Part shown: piece by piece, positions 22,613 to 34,249 of the stretch | Layout of the letters: every line of letters starts with the position of its first letter | Numbering within the stretch: the stretch's first letter is position 1 | From: Helianthus annuus | Lineage: Eukaryota; Streptophyta; Magnoliopsida; Asterales; Asteraceae | NCBI RefSeq assembly: GCF_002127325.2 | Contig: NC_035447.2 | Coordinates: 27,169,778-27,233,777 of the forward strand | DNA length: 64,000 nt | Reading direction: 5' to 3' | Notes under the pieces: generated by a model | Database searches by the model: none | Told to the model about the DNA's origin: nothing | What the model saw: only the letters and a program-made list of their open reading frames with translations | Position numbers and translations under genes: made by a program

Positions 22613-24712
22613 TCACTTCATCATCCCATACCTCAAAGTGAGTGTCCCGTCATTCATATCTACCACTGCTTGTGTTGTGGCAAGGAAGGGCCTCCCTAGT
22701 ATAAGGGGGACCTCGGTGTCTTCCTCCATATCGAGTATGACAAAGTCAGCTGGATAAACGAATCTGCTTACCCTTACCAAGACATTCTCGATGACACCTT
22801 GTGGGAATTTGACGGATCGATCAGCGAGTTGTATGCTCATTTTTGTAGGGCTCGTGGTTCCCAAACCAAGCCTTTTGAACATTGATGAGGGCATGAGGTT
22901 AATGCTGGCCCCTAGGTCGGCTAAGGCATTGCGAACGGGCGATTCCCCTATTGAGCATGGAATCGTGAAACTTCCGGGATCGATTTTCTTTTGGGGAAGT
23001 TTATTGAGTACGAGGGCAGAGCATTCTTCGCCTAAGTTAACTAATTGCAAATTTTCAATTTTCTTTTTATGCGTAAGGAAGTCCCTCATAAATTTAGAGT
23101 ATTTGGGCATTTGGGTTAGGACTTCGATAAAAGGAATATTGACATGCAGTTGTTTTAACAGACTTTCGAATTTTGCGAATTGCTCATTTGTCTTTTGACG
23201 AATTAACCTACCGGGGTACGGAACTCGAGGAGCCTTGGTAGGCTCTGGTGATGGAGGAGAGTTCTTTTCCTGCAGAGGTGTTGGCACTGTTTCTTCTGTA
23301 TGTGGTGGTACTTCTGCAGGCCCTACGGTGCGGTTTCGTAGTGTGATGAGGTGAACTTGCGCCTTTGGGTTTGTTTCGGTATTGCTAGGTAATGCGCCTT
23401 GCGGTCTCTCGGAAAAGTTTTGAGCTATTTGATTTATTTGTTTTTCTATGTTTTGAATGCTAGCTTGTTGATTCCTAAAATTAGATTCTAATTGTAGAAA
23501 TCTTTCCGAGTTTTTCTTATCAGTGTCAGAGACGAGGCGAGATATAGTATCTTCGAGCCTTTCTCGTCCACCTTGTTGTTGAGTGAAATTTTGTGACTCA
23601 TTTCTTGATTGCTGAAAGTTTGTTCGTTGGGTTTGTTGGTTACTACTATTGTCGGGTTCCCTCCAACCAAGGTTTGGGTGGTTTCGCCATCCTTGGTTGT
23701 AAGTTCCCGTTGGGGGACCCGACGGCCTAGGTCTATTATCAATGTAGTTTACCATTTCTTGTTGATCGTCCGTTTCTTTCATGCAACTCCAATTTTCATG
23801 TGACCCACCACACCCTTCACAAGCCATAACCGAGACTGTTTTTGTCATTTCTAATTTTTTTATCTTTGAAGAAAGGGCCTCGATTTGGGCTTGTAAAGAA
23901 GTGCTTTCGTCGACCTTATGGGCGCCTGGGGCGATAGACTTATTTCCCCGGGGGGTGTGCCATTGAAAATTGGTTTGAGCAATTTCCTCAATCTGATTAT
24001 ATATTTCATGTGGGCGTCGGTTACCTAAAAGTCCCCCGGAGCTAGAATCAAGTGTCTGCCTAGTGTGTGGCAACAATCCATTGTAGAAAGTGGATACTTG
24101 TTGCCATATTGCGAGGCCGTGATGGGGACACTTGCGTAATAGCTCCTTGAGCCTTTCCCAAGTTTCATATAAGGATTCCCCGTCCTCTTGTGAGTATGTA
24201 TTAATTTCAGCCATTAATTTAGCAGTTTTAGTTGGAGGGAAATACTTATATAGAAATTTTTGGGCTAGTTCATCCCAGGCGTTTACCGATCCAGCTGGGA
24301 GGGCGTTGAGCCAAGCTTTCGCTCGGTCTTTTAGTGAGAATGGAAACATACGGAGGCGGATGGCGTCGTTTGATGCTCCATTGATCCGAAAGGTATCACA
24401 TATTTCCAAGAAATTAGTTATATGTAGATGGGGATCCTCGTCCGCAAGCCCGTGGAAGGTTGCGGAGTTTTGGAGCATTTGTATCAAATGCGGTCGAAGT
24501 TCGAAGTTATTGGCTTCGACATTCGGAGCATTGATAGCGGCGCCTAGATTACCTACGGTGGGCCGTAGATAATCCATAAGGGTACGTTGGTCCGCCATTG
24601 GAGGTGGATCACCCGAAACCTTCTCTTGGTTTTTGGCTTTTAACCTTTTTCTGAGAAAGCGTTCGGGTTCTTCTAGCGGTTCTTTTATGTCTTTATTGGA
24701 ACTCGAGCTCAT
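22613..24712 (-). CDS. Athila-lineage gag-protease polyprotein
   Basis: The 699-residue frame begins at an ATG about 380 bases after the PBS. Residues about 70-260 are the Athila-type capsid core (RPHLIQMLQNSATFHGL, AWLNALPAGSV, FLYKYFPPTKTAKL). A zinc knuckle-like C-x2-C-x3-H-x4-C is at 298-310. A Gln/Asn-rich and Pro-rich spacer follows, then an aspartic protease with active site DLGAS (599-603, Leu in place of Thr as is usual for this lineage) and ILGRPFL (673-679). The frame stops just after the protease because of a one-base shift near 22632; pol sequence continues briefly in the neighbouring frame and is then lost. It would form capsid and process itself but could not copy or integrate DNA. 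Confidence 0.92.
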   Translation of the reverse strand: MSSSSNKDIKEPLEEPERFLRKRLKAKNQEKVSGDPPPMADQRTLMDYLRPTVGNLGAAINAPNVEANNFELRPHLIQMLQNSATFHGLADEDPHLHITNFLEICDTFRINGASNDAIRLRMFPFSLKDRAKAWLNALPAGSVNAWDELAQKFLYKYFPPTKTAKLMAEINTYSQEDGESLYETWERLKELLRKCPHHGLAIWQQVSTFYNGLLPHTRQTLDSSSGGLLGNRRPHEIYNQIEEIAQTNFQWHTPRGNKSIAPGAHKVDESTSLQAQIEALSSKIKKLEMTKTVSVMACEGCGGSHENWSCMKETDDQQEMVNYIDNRPRPSGPPTGTYNQGWRNHPNLGWREPDNSSNQQTQRTNFQQSRNESQNFTQQQGGRERLEDTISRLVSDTDKKNSERFLQLESNFRNQQASIQNIEKQINQIAQNFSERPQGALPSNTETNPKAQVHLITLRNRTVGPAEVPPHTEETVPTPLQEKNSPPSPEPTKAPRVPYPGRLIRQKTNEQFAKFESLLKQLHVNIPFIEVLTQMPKYSKFMRDFLTHKKKIENLQLVNLGEECSALVLNKLPQKKIDPGSFTIPCSIGESPVRNALADLGASINLMPSSMFKRLGLGTTSPTKMSIQLADRSVKFPQGVIENVLVRVSRFVYPADFVILDMEEDTEVPLILGRPFLATTQAVVDMNDGTLTLRYGMMK

Positions 24713-25094
24713 ACACTACGTGAGGTTGGCGTCGGGTTCCAAGTCCTGCAATAAAAACAGAAAATAATGTTGGTCAGAAGGTTCACCACGGCCCCGTGTT
24801 GAGCGAACACGGCCCCGTGGTCGGAATTGCAGTGATTGTTTTCCAGATCCCAGTTACTAGAAGTTGGACACGGCCCCGTGTTGCACCGACACGGCCCCGT
24901 GGTCAGCCTTCTGTAACTTGAAAAACAAAAACTGCCAGTAACGATGCTGAGCACGGCCCGTGTCCGACCAGGCACGGCCCCGTGCTGAGCTCTGAAGAAG
25001 CTGAAAATTAAAGAAAAAAAATCCTAAAAAATTAAAGAAAAATAAAAATATGATTAGGCCGTTGATTCCTAACTTTATTAAAATCCTTGTGTCC
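24713..25094 (-). other. Leader of Athila-lineage element with palindrome pairs
   Basis: Non-coding leader between PBS and gag. It contains three pairs of the CACGGCCCCGTG core starting at 24787/24808, 24869/24890 and 24952/24973, each pair 21 bp apart. The overlapping short open frames have no support. Confidence 0.75.
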
Positions 25095-25113
25095 CCGGCA
25101 GTGGCGCCAAAAA
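25095..25113 (-). other. Primer-binding site, TGGCGCC type
   Basis: The minus strand reads TTGGCGCCACTGCCGGGGAC close to the LTR end at 25116, the classical Athila/Tat PBS. Confidence 0.85.
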
Positions 25114-25115
25114 CT

Positions 25116-26808
25116 TGATGCGTGTGTAGTGTAATATTATTTAGATGAGTATTTAAGCCCCTTTTTACACTTTTAGCCAAGTTTTAAATTTATAAAACAC
25201 GATATTTACTAACACTAAACACACATATGGGCAAGTGCACCCATCGCGGACGTAGTATAGTGTTGGTAAGATACCGAGGTCGTCCAAGGACACAAGAGCT
25301 TTTAGTACCGGTTTATCCTCAACGTCTAACCAAATCAAAAAGTTAGAAAAATGTTTTAAACTAAGAAAAATAAAAACTAACTAAATGCTGAAAAATAAAA
25401 TAAAATAAAAACAGATAGACAAGATGAATCACTTGGATCCGACACATGTACTAGTATAACCTTTGATTATTTTCGCACTTTTGCACTTGTTTAAGAGATT
25501 ATCTTAGTTATTGTAGTAGGCCCCTCTTTTGAAGGCGACGTTACCCTCAACCCAGTAGTTTGAGTCAGCAAGGATACAATCCTAAAGGGTCGGATTATTG
25601 AAAGATAATGAATTAAGTTATTAACGCAAATTGTGGTAGGCCCCGCTTTTGGCGGTGACGTTACCCTCGGCTAAGTAGTCTGAGTCAGCAGGGATACAGT
25701 CCTAAATAGCCGGGTTATAGTATTAATAGTAGTTAACTTATGAGGGGGTCAAAGAGTTTGGATCCCCGCCATCCAATACCTATGGGCATTGAAGGAGATC
25801 CTACTAAATTTGACCCAGGTCCCAAGCAGGACCTCTAAACGCTGAACAAGGGCAAGACCCTTACCAAACCGTTCCCTTAACCCCCGACCAGGTAGCCAAC
25901 ATATCTCCATATAGACCGTGGAGATATGAATGGTGAAAATCTTTTATTTTATATAGACAGTAAAATAATGCCAAGACACCACGGACAAACGATAAGGAAA
26001 GATCACCTTCAACATAAGTAACTAGTTATTAAAGTCATTAATACAAAACCAAATAAAAAGTGCAAAAGATTAAAAATAAAAAGTATTATACTAAACACTT
26101 GTCTTCACCAAGTGATGTAAGAGACTTAGGCAAACATGGCCTTGATTGTCAAGAACTCTTACTATCAATCTTGGATCCCGAGACGACTCACACACTCTAT
26201 GATGGACAATGGATGATGGTGGTGGATGATGGTGTTATGGTGGTGGTGGGTGGTGGATGAAGTGTGAGAGAGGTGGTGTGCCAAGGGATGAGAGAGAATG
26301 AAACCAAGCTCCTCTATTTATAGGCTGAACAGAAGGCTGGACACGGCCCCGTGTCCGCTGGACACGGCCCCGTGCCCGTCTGACATTCTCTCTCTTCATT
26401 AATTGTAATTCGCAATTACAATTAATGCGCCTGCTGTACTTTCACCACGCCCCCGTGCCCGCTGGACACGGCCCCGTGGTGGGCAATGGAAGCTTCTACT
26501 GGTTTGTCTTTTCTGCTGCTTCCTGGGCACGCCCCCGTGTTCGCTGGACACGGGGCGTGTTCAGACTCTGTTTTCTCTTCTTTGCCTTGGGAGGTGCCGT
26601 TGAGGGTCCGGGCAGTCTACTTTTGTTCCTTTTCTTGTATTTATGTTAGAATTAGTTGTCTTTTTGCTTCTTTTGTGATTTAGAGCTCATTTCATCCTGA
26701 AAATACAAAAGGAAGACAAAAACACTCTTTTTCCAACATTAGTACTTAAAAAGGGTTAGTTTTATGCCTTAATTGATGTGATTTATATGTTGCATTTTAT
26801 ACACATCA
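25116..26808 (-). repeat. 5' LTR of Athila-lineage element
   Basis: 1693 bp, colinear with 19012-20704 at offset 6104 with no indel and about six substitutions (for example at 25248, 25446 and 26645). TATA at 26314-26323. Confidence 0.95.
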
Positions 26809-28191
26809 ATGCCGTCACTAAACACATTCCTTAAATTGTAGCCATTTGTTGAGTGTTTTTTTGTGTCAATTCCGCATATATTTCACCATTGCCCTTGATT
26901 TTCTTGACTGTATATCTCTTAAATGTCAATATATACACGTGTGATTAAGTTTACGAAGATTTTTCAATGCCGAGAACCTCGATCAGAGAGTAAAAAAGGC
27001 GTAAGGTTCACAATGGTGCAAAATTAAAATTGGATATACCGGGCTAGGATTCGAGTTACAGGAACAAGGGCCAAACCTAGCACCCAAGAATGGAATCGTC
27101 GGGCGAAAACACTTGACAACCTCCTTGAAGCAGCTTTTCTTGCCACCAGACCTTTCTCCATCAATTAGGAATCTGATGCCGTCACAAAACACATTCCTTA
27201 AATTGTAGCCATTTGTTGAGTGTTTTTTTTGTGTCTAATCCGCATATATATCACTATTGCCCTTGATTTTCTTGACTGTATATCTCTTAAATGTCAACAT
27301 ATACACGTGTGATTTAGTTTACAAAGATTTTTCAATGCCGAGAACCTCGAGCAGAGAGTAAAAAAGCCGTAAGGTTCACAATGGTGCAAAATTAAAATGG
27401 GATATACCGGGCTAGGATTCGAGTTACAGGAACAAGGGCCAAACCAACCACCCAAGAATGGAATCTTCGAGCGAAAACACTTGACAACCTCCTAGAAGCA
27501 GCGTTTCTTGCCACCAGACCTTTCTCCATCAATTCGGAATCTGATGCCGTCACTAAACACATTCCTTAAATTGTAGCGATTTGTTGAGTGTTTTTTTTGT
27601 GTCTAATCCGCATATATATCACTATTGCCCTTGATTTTCTTGACTAAATATCTCTTAAATGTCAACATATCCACGTGTGATTTTGTTTACCAAGATTTTT
27701 CAATGCCGAAAACCTCGATCAGAGAGTAAAAAAGGCGTAAGGTTCACAATGGTGTAAAATTAAAATGGGATATACTGGGCTAGGATTCGAGGTACAGGAA
27801 CAAGGGCCAAACCTAGCACCCAGGAATGGAATCGTCGGGTGAAAACACTTGACAACCTCCTAGAAGCAGCTTTTCTTGCCACCAGACCTTTCTCCATCAA
27901 TTAGGAATCTGATGCCGTCACTAAACTCGTTCCTTAAATTGTAGCCATTTGTTGAGTGTTTTTTTTGTGTCTAATCCGCATTTATATCACCATTTCCCTT
28001 GATTTTCTTGACTGTATATCTCTTAAATGTCAATATATACACGTGTGATTTAGTTACAAAGATTTTTCAATGCCGAGAACCTCGATCAGAGAGTAAAAAA
28101 GGCGTAAGGTTCACAACGATGCAAAATTAAAATTGGATATACCGGGCTAGGATTCGAGTTACAGGAACAAGGGCCAAACCTAGCACCCAAG
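26809..28191. repeat. 368-bp satellite, right block
   Basis: Starts with the right copy of the ATGC duplication (26809-26812) and continues the monomer interrupted at 19011. Anchors at 26937, 27305, 27673 and 28043. Rare variants are shared in the same order with 17291-18400, indicating a three-monomer higher-order duplication. The block ends at a CAAG junction with retroelement leader sequence. Confidence 0.95.
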
Positions 28192-29114
28192 GATGACAGG
28201 AAGATTCTTGTCAAGGAAGCCATCTGCAAGGGTAATTCATCACCAGGGTCTGGCAGCGCGAATGGTTGGCAGTCGTCCTCGTTCTTGGTCAACATGTCAG
28301 GGTCACTCTCAGTGTCTGACGTAAATATCTCTGGCGCAGGTACAGTCTCATCATCGGTGGCGGTGGCGGTAGGGTCGTCAATGCTTGACAACTCGCTTTT
28401 TGATCAAGGCGACATGTGTATCGGTGCATGGTAGTCATAGTATGTATTAAAACAGTTTCCACATATGCACGTTTATCAATAATCAACAATTAAGCATGTA
28501 TGCGATAACAATGTAAGCAAGTAATCATCCTAGTCTTCCCTAGACTATCCCACCCAGTCTCTCAGACTGAACTCCCTAGTCTCTCAGACTAACTCCCTGG
28601 TCTCTAAGACCAACTCCCTGGTCTCTAAGACCAACTCCCTGGTCTCTAAGACCAACTCCCTGGTCTCTAAGACCAACTCCCTGGTCTCTAAGACCAACTT
28701 CCCCAGTCTCTAGGACTAAATCCCTGGTCTTTAAGACCAAACCTCCCTGTCTCTAAGACTAAATTTTCCCCAGCCTCTAAGACTGAACCTCCTCAATCTC
28801 TAAGATTGAACCCCTCAGTCTCTAAGACTGAACCTCCCCAGCCTCTAAGGCTGAACCTCCCTCAATCTCTAAGATTGAATCCCTCAGTCTCTAAGACTGA
28901 ACCTCCCCAGCCTCTAAGGCTGAATTATAAACATATATTTTGGAATGTGTATTTGTGCCTTTTGTTTGTAAAAATGTTTGTTCCCTGGATCTGGGCGTTT
29001 TGTATATGCAATGAAAACATGTTTGTAAAAGCGTTTTCGTGAGAGCCCTATTGATCGTAGTCTAGACTCGAGAATGAATCCTAGTTCGCTACGATCGAAG
29101 CTCTGATACCAAGC
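28188..29114 (-). repeat. Second copy of element leader (PBS, hairpins, start of pre-gag ORF)
   Basis: Colinear with 37825-38730 at offset 9637, then 9616 after one extra 21-bp unit in the hairpin array. PBS at 29100-29111. The first 64 codons of the pre-gag frame (ATG near 28391) run into satellite and stay open to 28086, a chance fusion. Confidence 0.9.
28531..28922. repeat. Tandem array of 18 small hairpins (leader copy 1)
   Basis: Units of about 18-25 bp each hold a 6-bp stem around a 3-4-base loop (usually CTA or CTC). The stems are TAGTCT/AGACTA, CAGTCT/AGACTG, TGGTCT/AGACCA (five identical 21-bp units plus one with loop TTA), CAATCT/AGATTG and CAGCCT/AGGCTG. Fifteen of 18 are fully paired. 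On the element strand the array lies about 180-570 bases downstream of the PBS. Confidence 0.9.
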
Positions 29115-32100
29115 TGTCACACCCTGACTTTTGCGGAAGCGTGATTATGGGGTGACTTACTTGTTATCATTGCATTCAACCATATCAAACAATCTATATG
29201 ATAATACCAAACATTTGTCATCCATAAAATGAGTTTAAAACATAACAACATTGTCTAAAACGTAGACTTCAAAATTTAAGTTTTACAAACCAAATGAATT
29301 GCGTAAAAGTTTGCTAAGGACTCGTCAAAGATAATAGTTGTAATCCAAGTTTGGAAGATGTGTCTCGTCCAGGATTAAGACACACTGGCCAAACCCAAAA
29401 ACCATGGATGACATCTTTATACTTAACATGACTTGAAATTCCAACGCCCGCCAGATCCATACTTAATTTCCTGAAATACATGTAGTTTGGAAAAATCAAC
29501 AAAAGTTGAGCGAGTTCATGTGTATGTGAGTCTGTATAAATCGTTAATGTGTGTCTGTATAGATTGTGAAATATGTCTGTATAAATGTATGTCCTTGGTA
29601 TGTAGCAATAAGGAAAAACAGATCAATTAATGTGTAGCTAATACATTAATAAGTGATATGGCCTAGGAAGCACTCAAACCTGTAACGCGTACTTCATACC
29701 GGTCCTTCCGGCGGAACGACATAGTCACCACATGCAGCCACACGCTGGCCCATGTGTGGGGCTCGCAACACCCAATAGATCTATCACTCATGCCTCTCGG
29801 TCCTTATACAAGGATTAATGGTCTTACGATAATAGCCTATCCATTCACGTGATCTAACAGTAAATTCCTTAGCTAATCATACCATGTATAAAAGTGTCTG
29901 TAATTGTCTGTAAAAATCTGTAAATGTCTGTAATGTCTGTAAATGTCTGTAAACGTCTGTAATGTCTGTAAATGTCTGTAATGTCTGTAAATGTCTGTAA
30001 CATGTATTTCACCCCCGAAGTATAAAACTGAAAATAGTTAAGAGAAAAGGGGGACATGAACTCACAGTATTGCGTCTTCGGTACTCGTAACCCAAATCTC
30101 CTCAGCAAACACGACTACCTACAATGGTCTAACGTCTATTAGACGAACGGGTCGTGCCTTGACTTAGAGTTTAGTGTTTTGAGTTACGTTACATTGGCAT
30201 TATGTTGTTAAAATAATAATAATTATTTTAACTTTATTAGAAAAATAGTTAGACAACTATTTCGTATTTATTTTCTCGAATGTTTTACTAAGTGTTCGGA
30301 TTCTCGGAAAAATTTCGGCAGAGTCTCCTCTGTAAATAGAGGTGTCCATGCTTAAATAGCATATCATTTTCTTTTATATATATCCAATAGTTCATTTTCA
30401 ATCATCAAACCGACATATCGACAAACAAAACGTTACTTACTTTATTTCAGCTTTATTACGCAAAACCAGACTGTTTTCGAGGATTTTTATAAAATAGTTA
30501 ACCTTTTCTAAAAATTACCAAATTTTCACAGAATGTCACACATGTTCCAAAGTTTATTGTGTAAAAATATCAAAGTCCAATTCGTTACCCATATTTTATA
30601 GAAAAATCATTTTCTCGACTGCAATCAGATTTGTTACCTTCTGATCGCAGTTTACGGAAATATTCACTAAAAATCAACCGTAAGTCCGTTTGACGAAATT
30701 CCAGTTGGAGGGTCGTCCTGACAACGGTGTCCATCTTCTGTAAAAATTTCATGAGTTGATTTTACTCAGGTTTTAAGTTGTGACTCCGAAAATAACCCAC
30801 TTTTTTTGCAGTAAAAATGCAGCTTGAGCTGCTGTCCAAAAATAACCTTTTAAAAATAGTAAACGGTCTCGAAAAATTATGATTCCAGCGCCATTTGTTA
30901 AGTTATTCCAAAATACTCATTTTAGGCTTTAGAAAATCCACTTTTCGACTTAAAATGATCCCGTTACAGCCTGTTGAAGTTGGCTGGAAATCCAACTCAG
31001 CAAGCTGTTTGAGTTTTTGTGTGAGCAAAACAATCAACAATCGAACAAGAATCGAAGTGAGGCAAGAGTATGAATGGACTTACTACTAGCACAAGGCTAG
31101 GGTTGTAATCTTAGGATGAGATGACAAGAAATGATGGTGAGAAAGGCCTTGAACAAAGCTTCTTGAGAGCACTTCAACTTCTTACTCCTATGGAGGATCT
31201 TGGAGCTTGGAATAGGGTTTGTTAGTGAAAGAGATGAAGTTGTGAAGGTAGGAGATGATGAATTTCAGTTATGGTGAGAGGAGAAGGGTATGTTGGCCGA
31301 TTTTTAGAAGGAGGAGGGAGAGAGGAGTAGTAATCTTGAGGAATGATGGCATATTTCTTGGAAATCAAAGGCCACCCTAACCCTATAGTCATCATTAGTT
31401 AATTCTTAGCCAATCAATGATCAAGAGAATATAAACTAAATCTAAACAAAATATTTTGGTAATCATTTTGCTGGAAATTCGGTTGTGGGGGGGGGTAATG
31501 TGTAAATATTTGGTAATTAGTAGGTAACTATTAGAAGGTTAAGGGTATTTACAAGTATAGTGGGTGTATGTCATGTTTACATGGTGCATAGGGATTTTTG
31601 TGACCATGATTAATTTAAAATACTAAAATAATATTTCTAACAATATTTTCATGTCCCGGGTAATGTCTGGTTGTTCGGTTTCGCATCGTTCCGTTAAAGC
31701 GTTTAATTGACCCGTAAAGCGTCTTTTGTGCATCTTTTTGTAACGAAATTGATTCCAACACTTAGGAAAGTGTCCAGGACCATTTAGTCAATACTCTGTA
31801 TAATATGAGTGTGTTAAAAGCTGAATTGTTACTGAAAATGCGGAATTCTGTAATTAAATTGCGTTTTAGGCACTTTCCGGCACTCAAACTATCACCTAGT
31901 GACATAGTCTTATGGTCCTCACTTCCCTACACTCCATACTGGTGTAGTGTTTTATCCCTGGCCCATACTGGCCTAAAAATAGTGTCTGTCTATGTGCTGG
32001 CATTGTCAGCATGTGTCTGAGTTATTCGCTCACTGTACTAACTGGGCTTTGTGCATCAGGTTGTCACTAAGAGTCTGTATGAAATAATTGAAGTGACTGT

Positions 32101-32239
32101 ATGTAAAGAATGCACATGTATGTATATAACATAAATCAGTAAGCAGTTTAAAGCATCAGATGTAATCAAACACAGTCATTAAGCTCATAATTAAAATTAA
32201 TTAATTGTACGGATGCGTGCAAAATTGACGGTTGTCACA
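29115..32239 (-). repeat. 3' LTR (3.1 kb)
   Basis: TGTCACACCC...GTTGTCACA, 3125 bp. It contains a CTGTAAATGT-type short tandem repeat (29897-30002), a possible TATA (GGATATATATAAAAG on the minus strand, 30374-30388) and a GCAGC/GCTGC palindrome near 30817-30830. Open frames inside are short and lack family features. Confidence 0.93.
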
Positions 32240-32256
32240 TTCTTCCCCCGTTAAGA
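32240..32256 (-). other. Polypurine tract
   Basis: The minus strand reads TTAACGGGGGAAGA directly before the LTR start TGTGACAACC. Confidence 0.8.
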
Positions 32257-34249
32257 AAATTTCGTCCTCGAAATTTGTACTACCTTAACTCCTTAGGGTT
32301 TTATTATGTATGTATGCATATGAATAGCACTGAGGTAGATAATCACCAAATCGAATCAAACCCTATTCACATCAAGTGAGTCTAAGAATATATATATAAT
32401 ATCACGAATCCAATGGTTAAAAGGTATGTGCTTTTAGCATTTAATGTCAAAGGCATAAGTCGTATTGACGTGTAGTCTAGTGTAATCCAGTTACAGGGGC
32501 TCCACAAAAGAGGAGTTTTGTCCAATAGGATTCTCAAATGATTGGTCACGATATGCAAAGGAGTTTTCACAAACCATAGCCTCCGCTATATGAACTCAAA
32601 ATCAACGACTTGGAGATGAAAATGATATGTCAACTTTCGAATAAGTAAATGGTAAGGGTTTGTGTGTTGACATTCTCGAATTGTGAAAATACACCGAACG
32701 AAAAGCAAGCGAATCTGGTGTATCATTGTCTTGATTCGTAGTTGCATCAGGAATGTTTAAATGACTTAGTTCAAACAAAAGTATATGTAGTTTTGTGTAA
32801 AACGATCGACCATGATTAGCACAAGCTGCAAATTTGTAATGACGCCACAAGGTGTCGCAATGACGTAATTCAATAATAGTGGTGACTGAACAAGTTCACC
32901 GTGTTTTAAATCAAATGAAAGTGTACCGAAACAAGCCTGAAGATTTGATTTACACAATGCTGCAAAGTTTTTAGTTGAATTCGGAACATCAGAAAGCCAC
33001 TGTTTCCGATCGAAGGTGGGAAGCAATAAGTGCCGCAAGGTATTCGATAGACAATGAAAAAAATCGTTAAGAGGTACATTGTGTTTATGAAATGAATCCA
33101 TGTACCATTGCCTTAACACACAACTGTGTTGAGACTGCTTTAATCGTGATAAACGAGACGGATTTAGAGCAAATAAATAATTTAAATCCGTATATGAAGT
33201 GAGTAATCCAATTAGCACAAGCTTCAATTTTGTGAAAATATCACCTCAAGGTGTCGAAGTCAATCAAACGATTTAGTGGAGTCATAGAGCGACCGAATCT
33301 ACTACGACTCGTAATGAAAGAACTTTTGCAAGAATATTTGAATATGATGCTCCCAATACATCATATTGTGTCTCAAATCAAACGTGTGAAATGGATAAGT
33401 TCAAACAATTGAACTTAGTTTCAGCGTAACCCGACAATAAACATATGTATCAACAAGGGAATCCCAACATGGTTACAAAAATAAACCATGAATGTATCTT
33501 GAAACAAAAGAAGTTTTCGAGAAGGTGTGTTGACCTGATAGCAAAGAGTCAACCGTTACAATAATGTAGGCCATTCGAATCACAAACCAGTAGTTAGATT
33601 TAGCAACATAATATTCGAATTTCAATGAAGCGTTCGAAATGAAACCGCACGCGTAGCAAAAGGTGCATGCGTAATATGTGAGTTTTCAAGTAATGACACA
33701 ATGAGTATGAGGTAATGACCAAGTATCGAAGAAAATGTGTGTTCGCTATCAGCGAAGAAAATCAAAGCGATATAACTACTTTAAGGGGAGTAGAGATGCA
33801 AACATCTACTCGGCTAGAAGCAAAAATGAAGATTTAAACGAAAGATTTCAAGTACTTTCTGTTCTGTTAACTGAAATGGCATATATGTCAGGTTAGTGGT
33901 GTTCGATTGAGTTAACAGATATGGTGTCTAAGTAACAACCCTTACACGTTTGGACCTGGGTTCCCAAGGGTCCTAATCATATGTTTTCTAGATCCTCAAG
34001 GTTTCATATTCTGTGTAACTCGGTTTTGTGCATTGTGTAGGAAACACCATCTTGTGTGCGTCTAAAGACAAGTTATCGTCCCACGATTTTTCCCGGTATA
34101 CTTTCTTCCTGAATTCATCGCTAACGACACCCGATCGTCAAACAGTCATGTAATAGTAGTTGGATCCTCACAGTTAGTTAAATACGTAATTCGTTAATCC
34201 TTAGCGAGAGTCACCGACTCTCGTGGGTTAGCTCGTTCGGCCCCTAGTA
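32257..34249. other. Non-coding internal region
   Basis: No credible gene. A segment near 32819-32870 (GCACAAGCTGCAAATTTGT... ACAAGGTGTCG) is repeated in degenerate form near 33217-33262, about 400 bp apart. A 153-codon frame at 32766-33227 spans this repeat and has no recognisable feature. This region replaces the RT, RNase H and integrase expected here. Confidence 0.6.

Larger units (their letters stand above)
19012..26808 (-). mobile_element. Athila-lineage Ty3/gypsy element with gag and protease only
   Basis: The 7797-bp insertion sits in a satellite monomer with a 4-bp ATGC duplication. It has two 1693-bp LTRs, a TGGCGCC PBS, one 699-codon gag-protease frame, about 1.9 kb without coding and a polypurine tract. 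RT, RNase H and integrase are absent. The LTRs have the same length and differ at about six positions by eye, so the insertion is recent even though the element cannot encode its own polymerase or integrase. It must have been moved by enzymes from another copy. Confidence 0.92.

Noticed and set aside
30373..30830. TATA plus palindrome layout in the 3.1-kb LTR
   Set aside because: A TATA-like run and a GCAGC/GCTGC palindrome exist, but more than 400 bp apart, so this family was not counted as a clear case.
32766..33227. 153-codon minus-strand frame
   Set aside because: No recognisable feature, spans a degenerate repeat, and sits where pol was lost.
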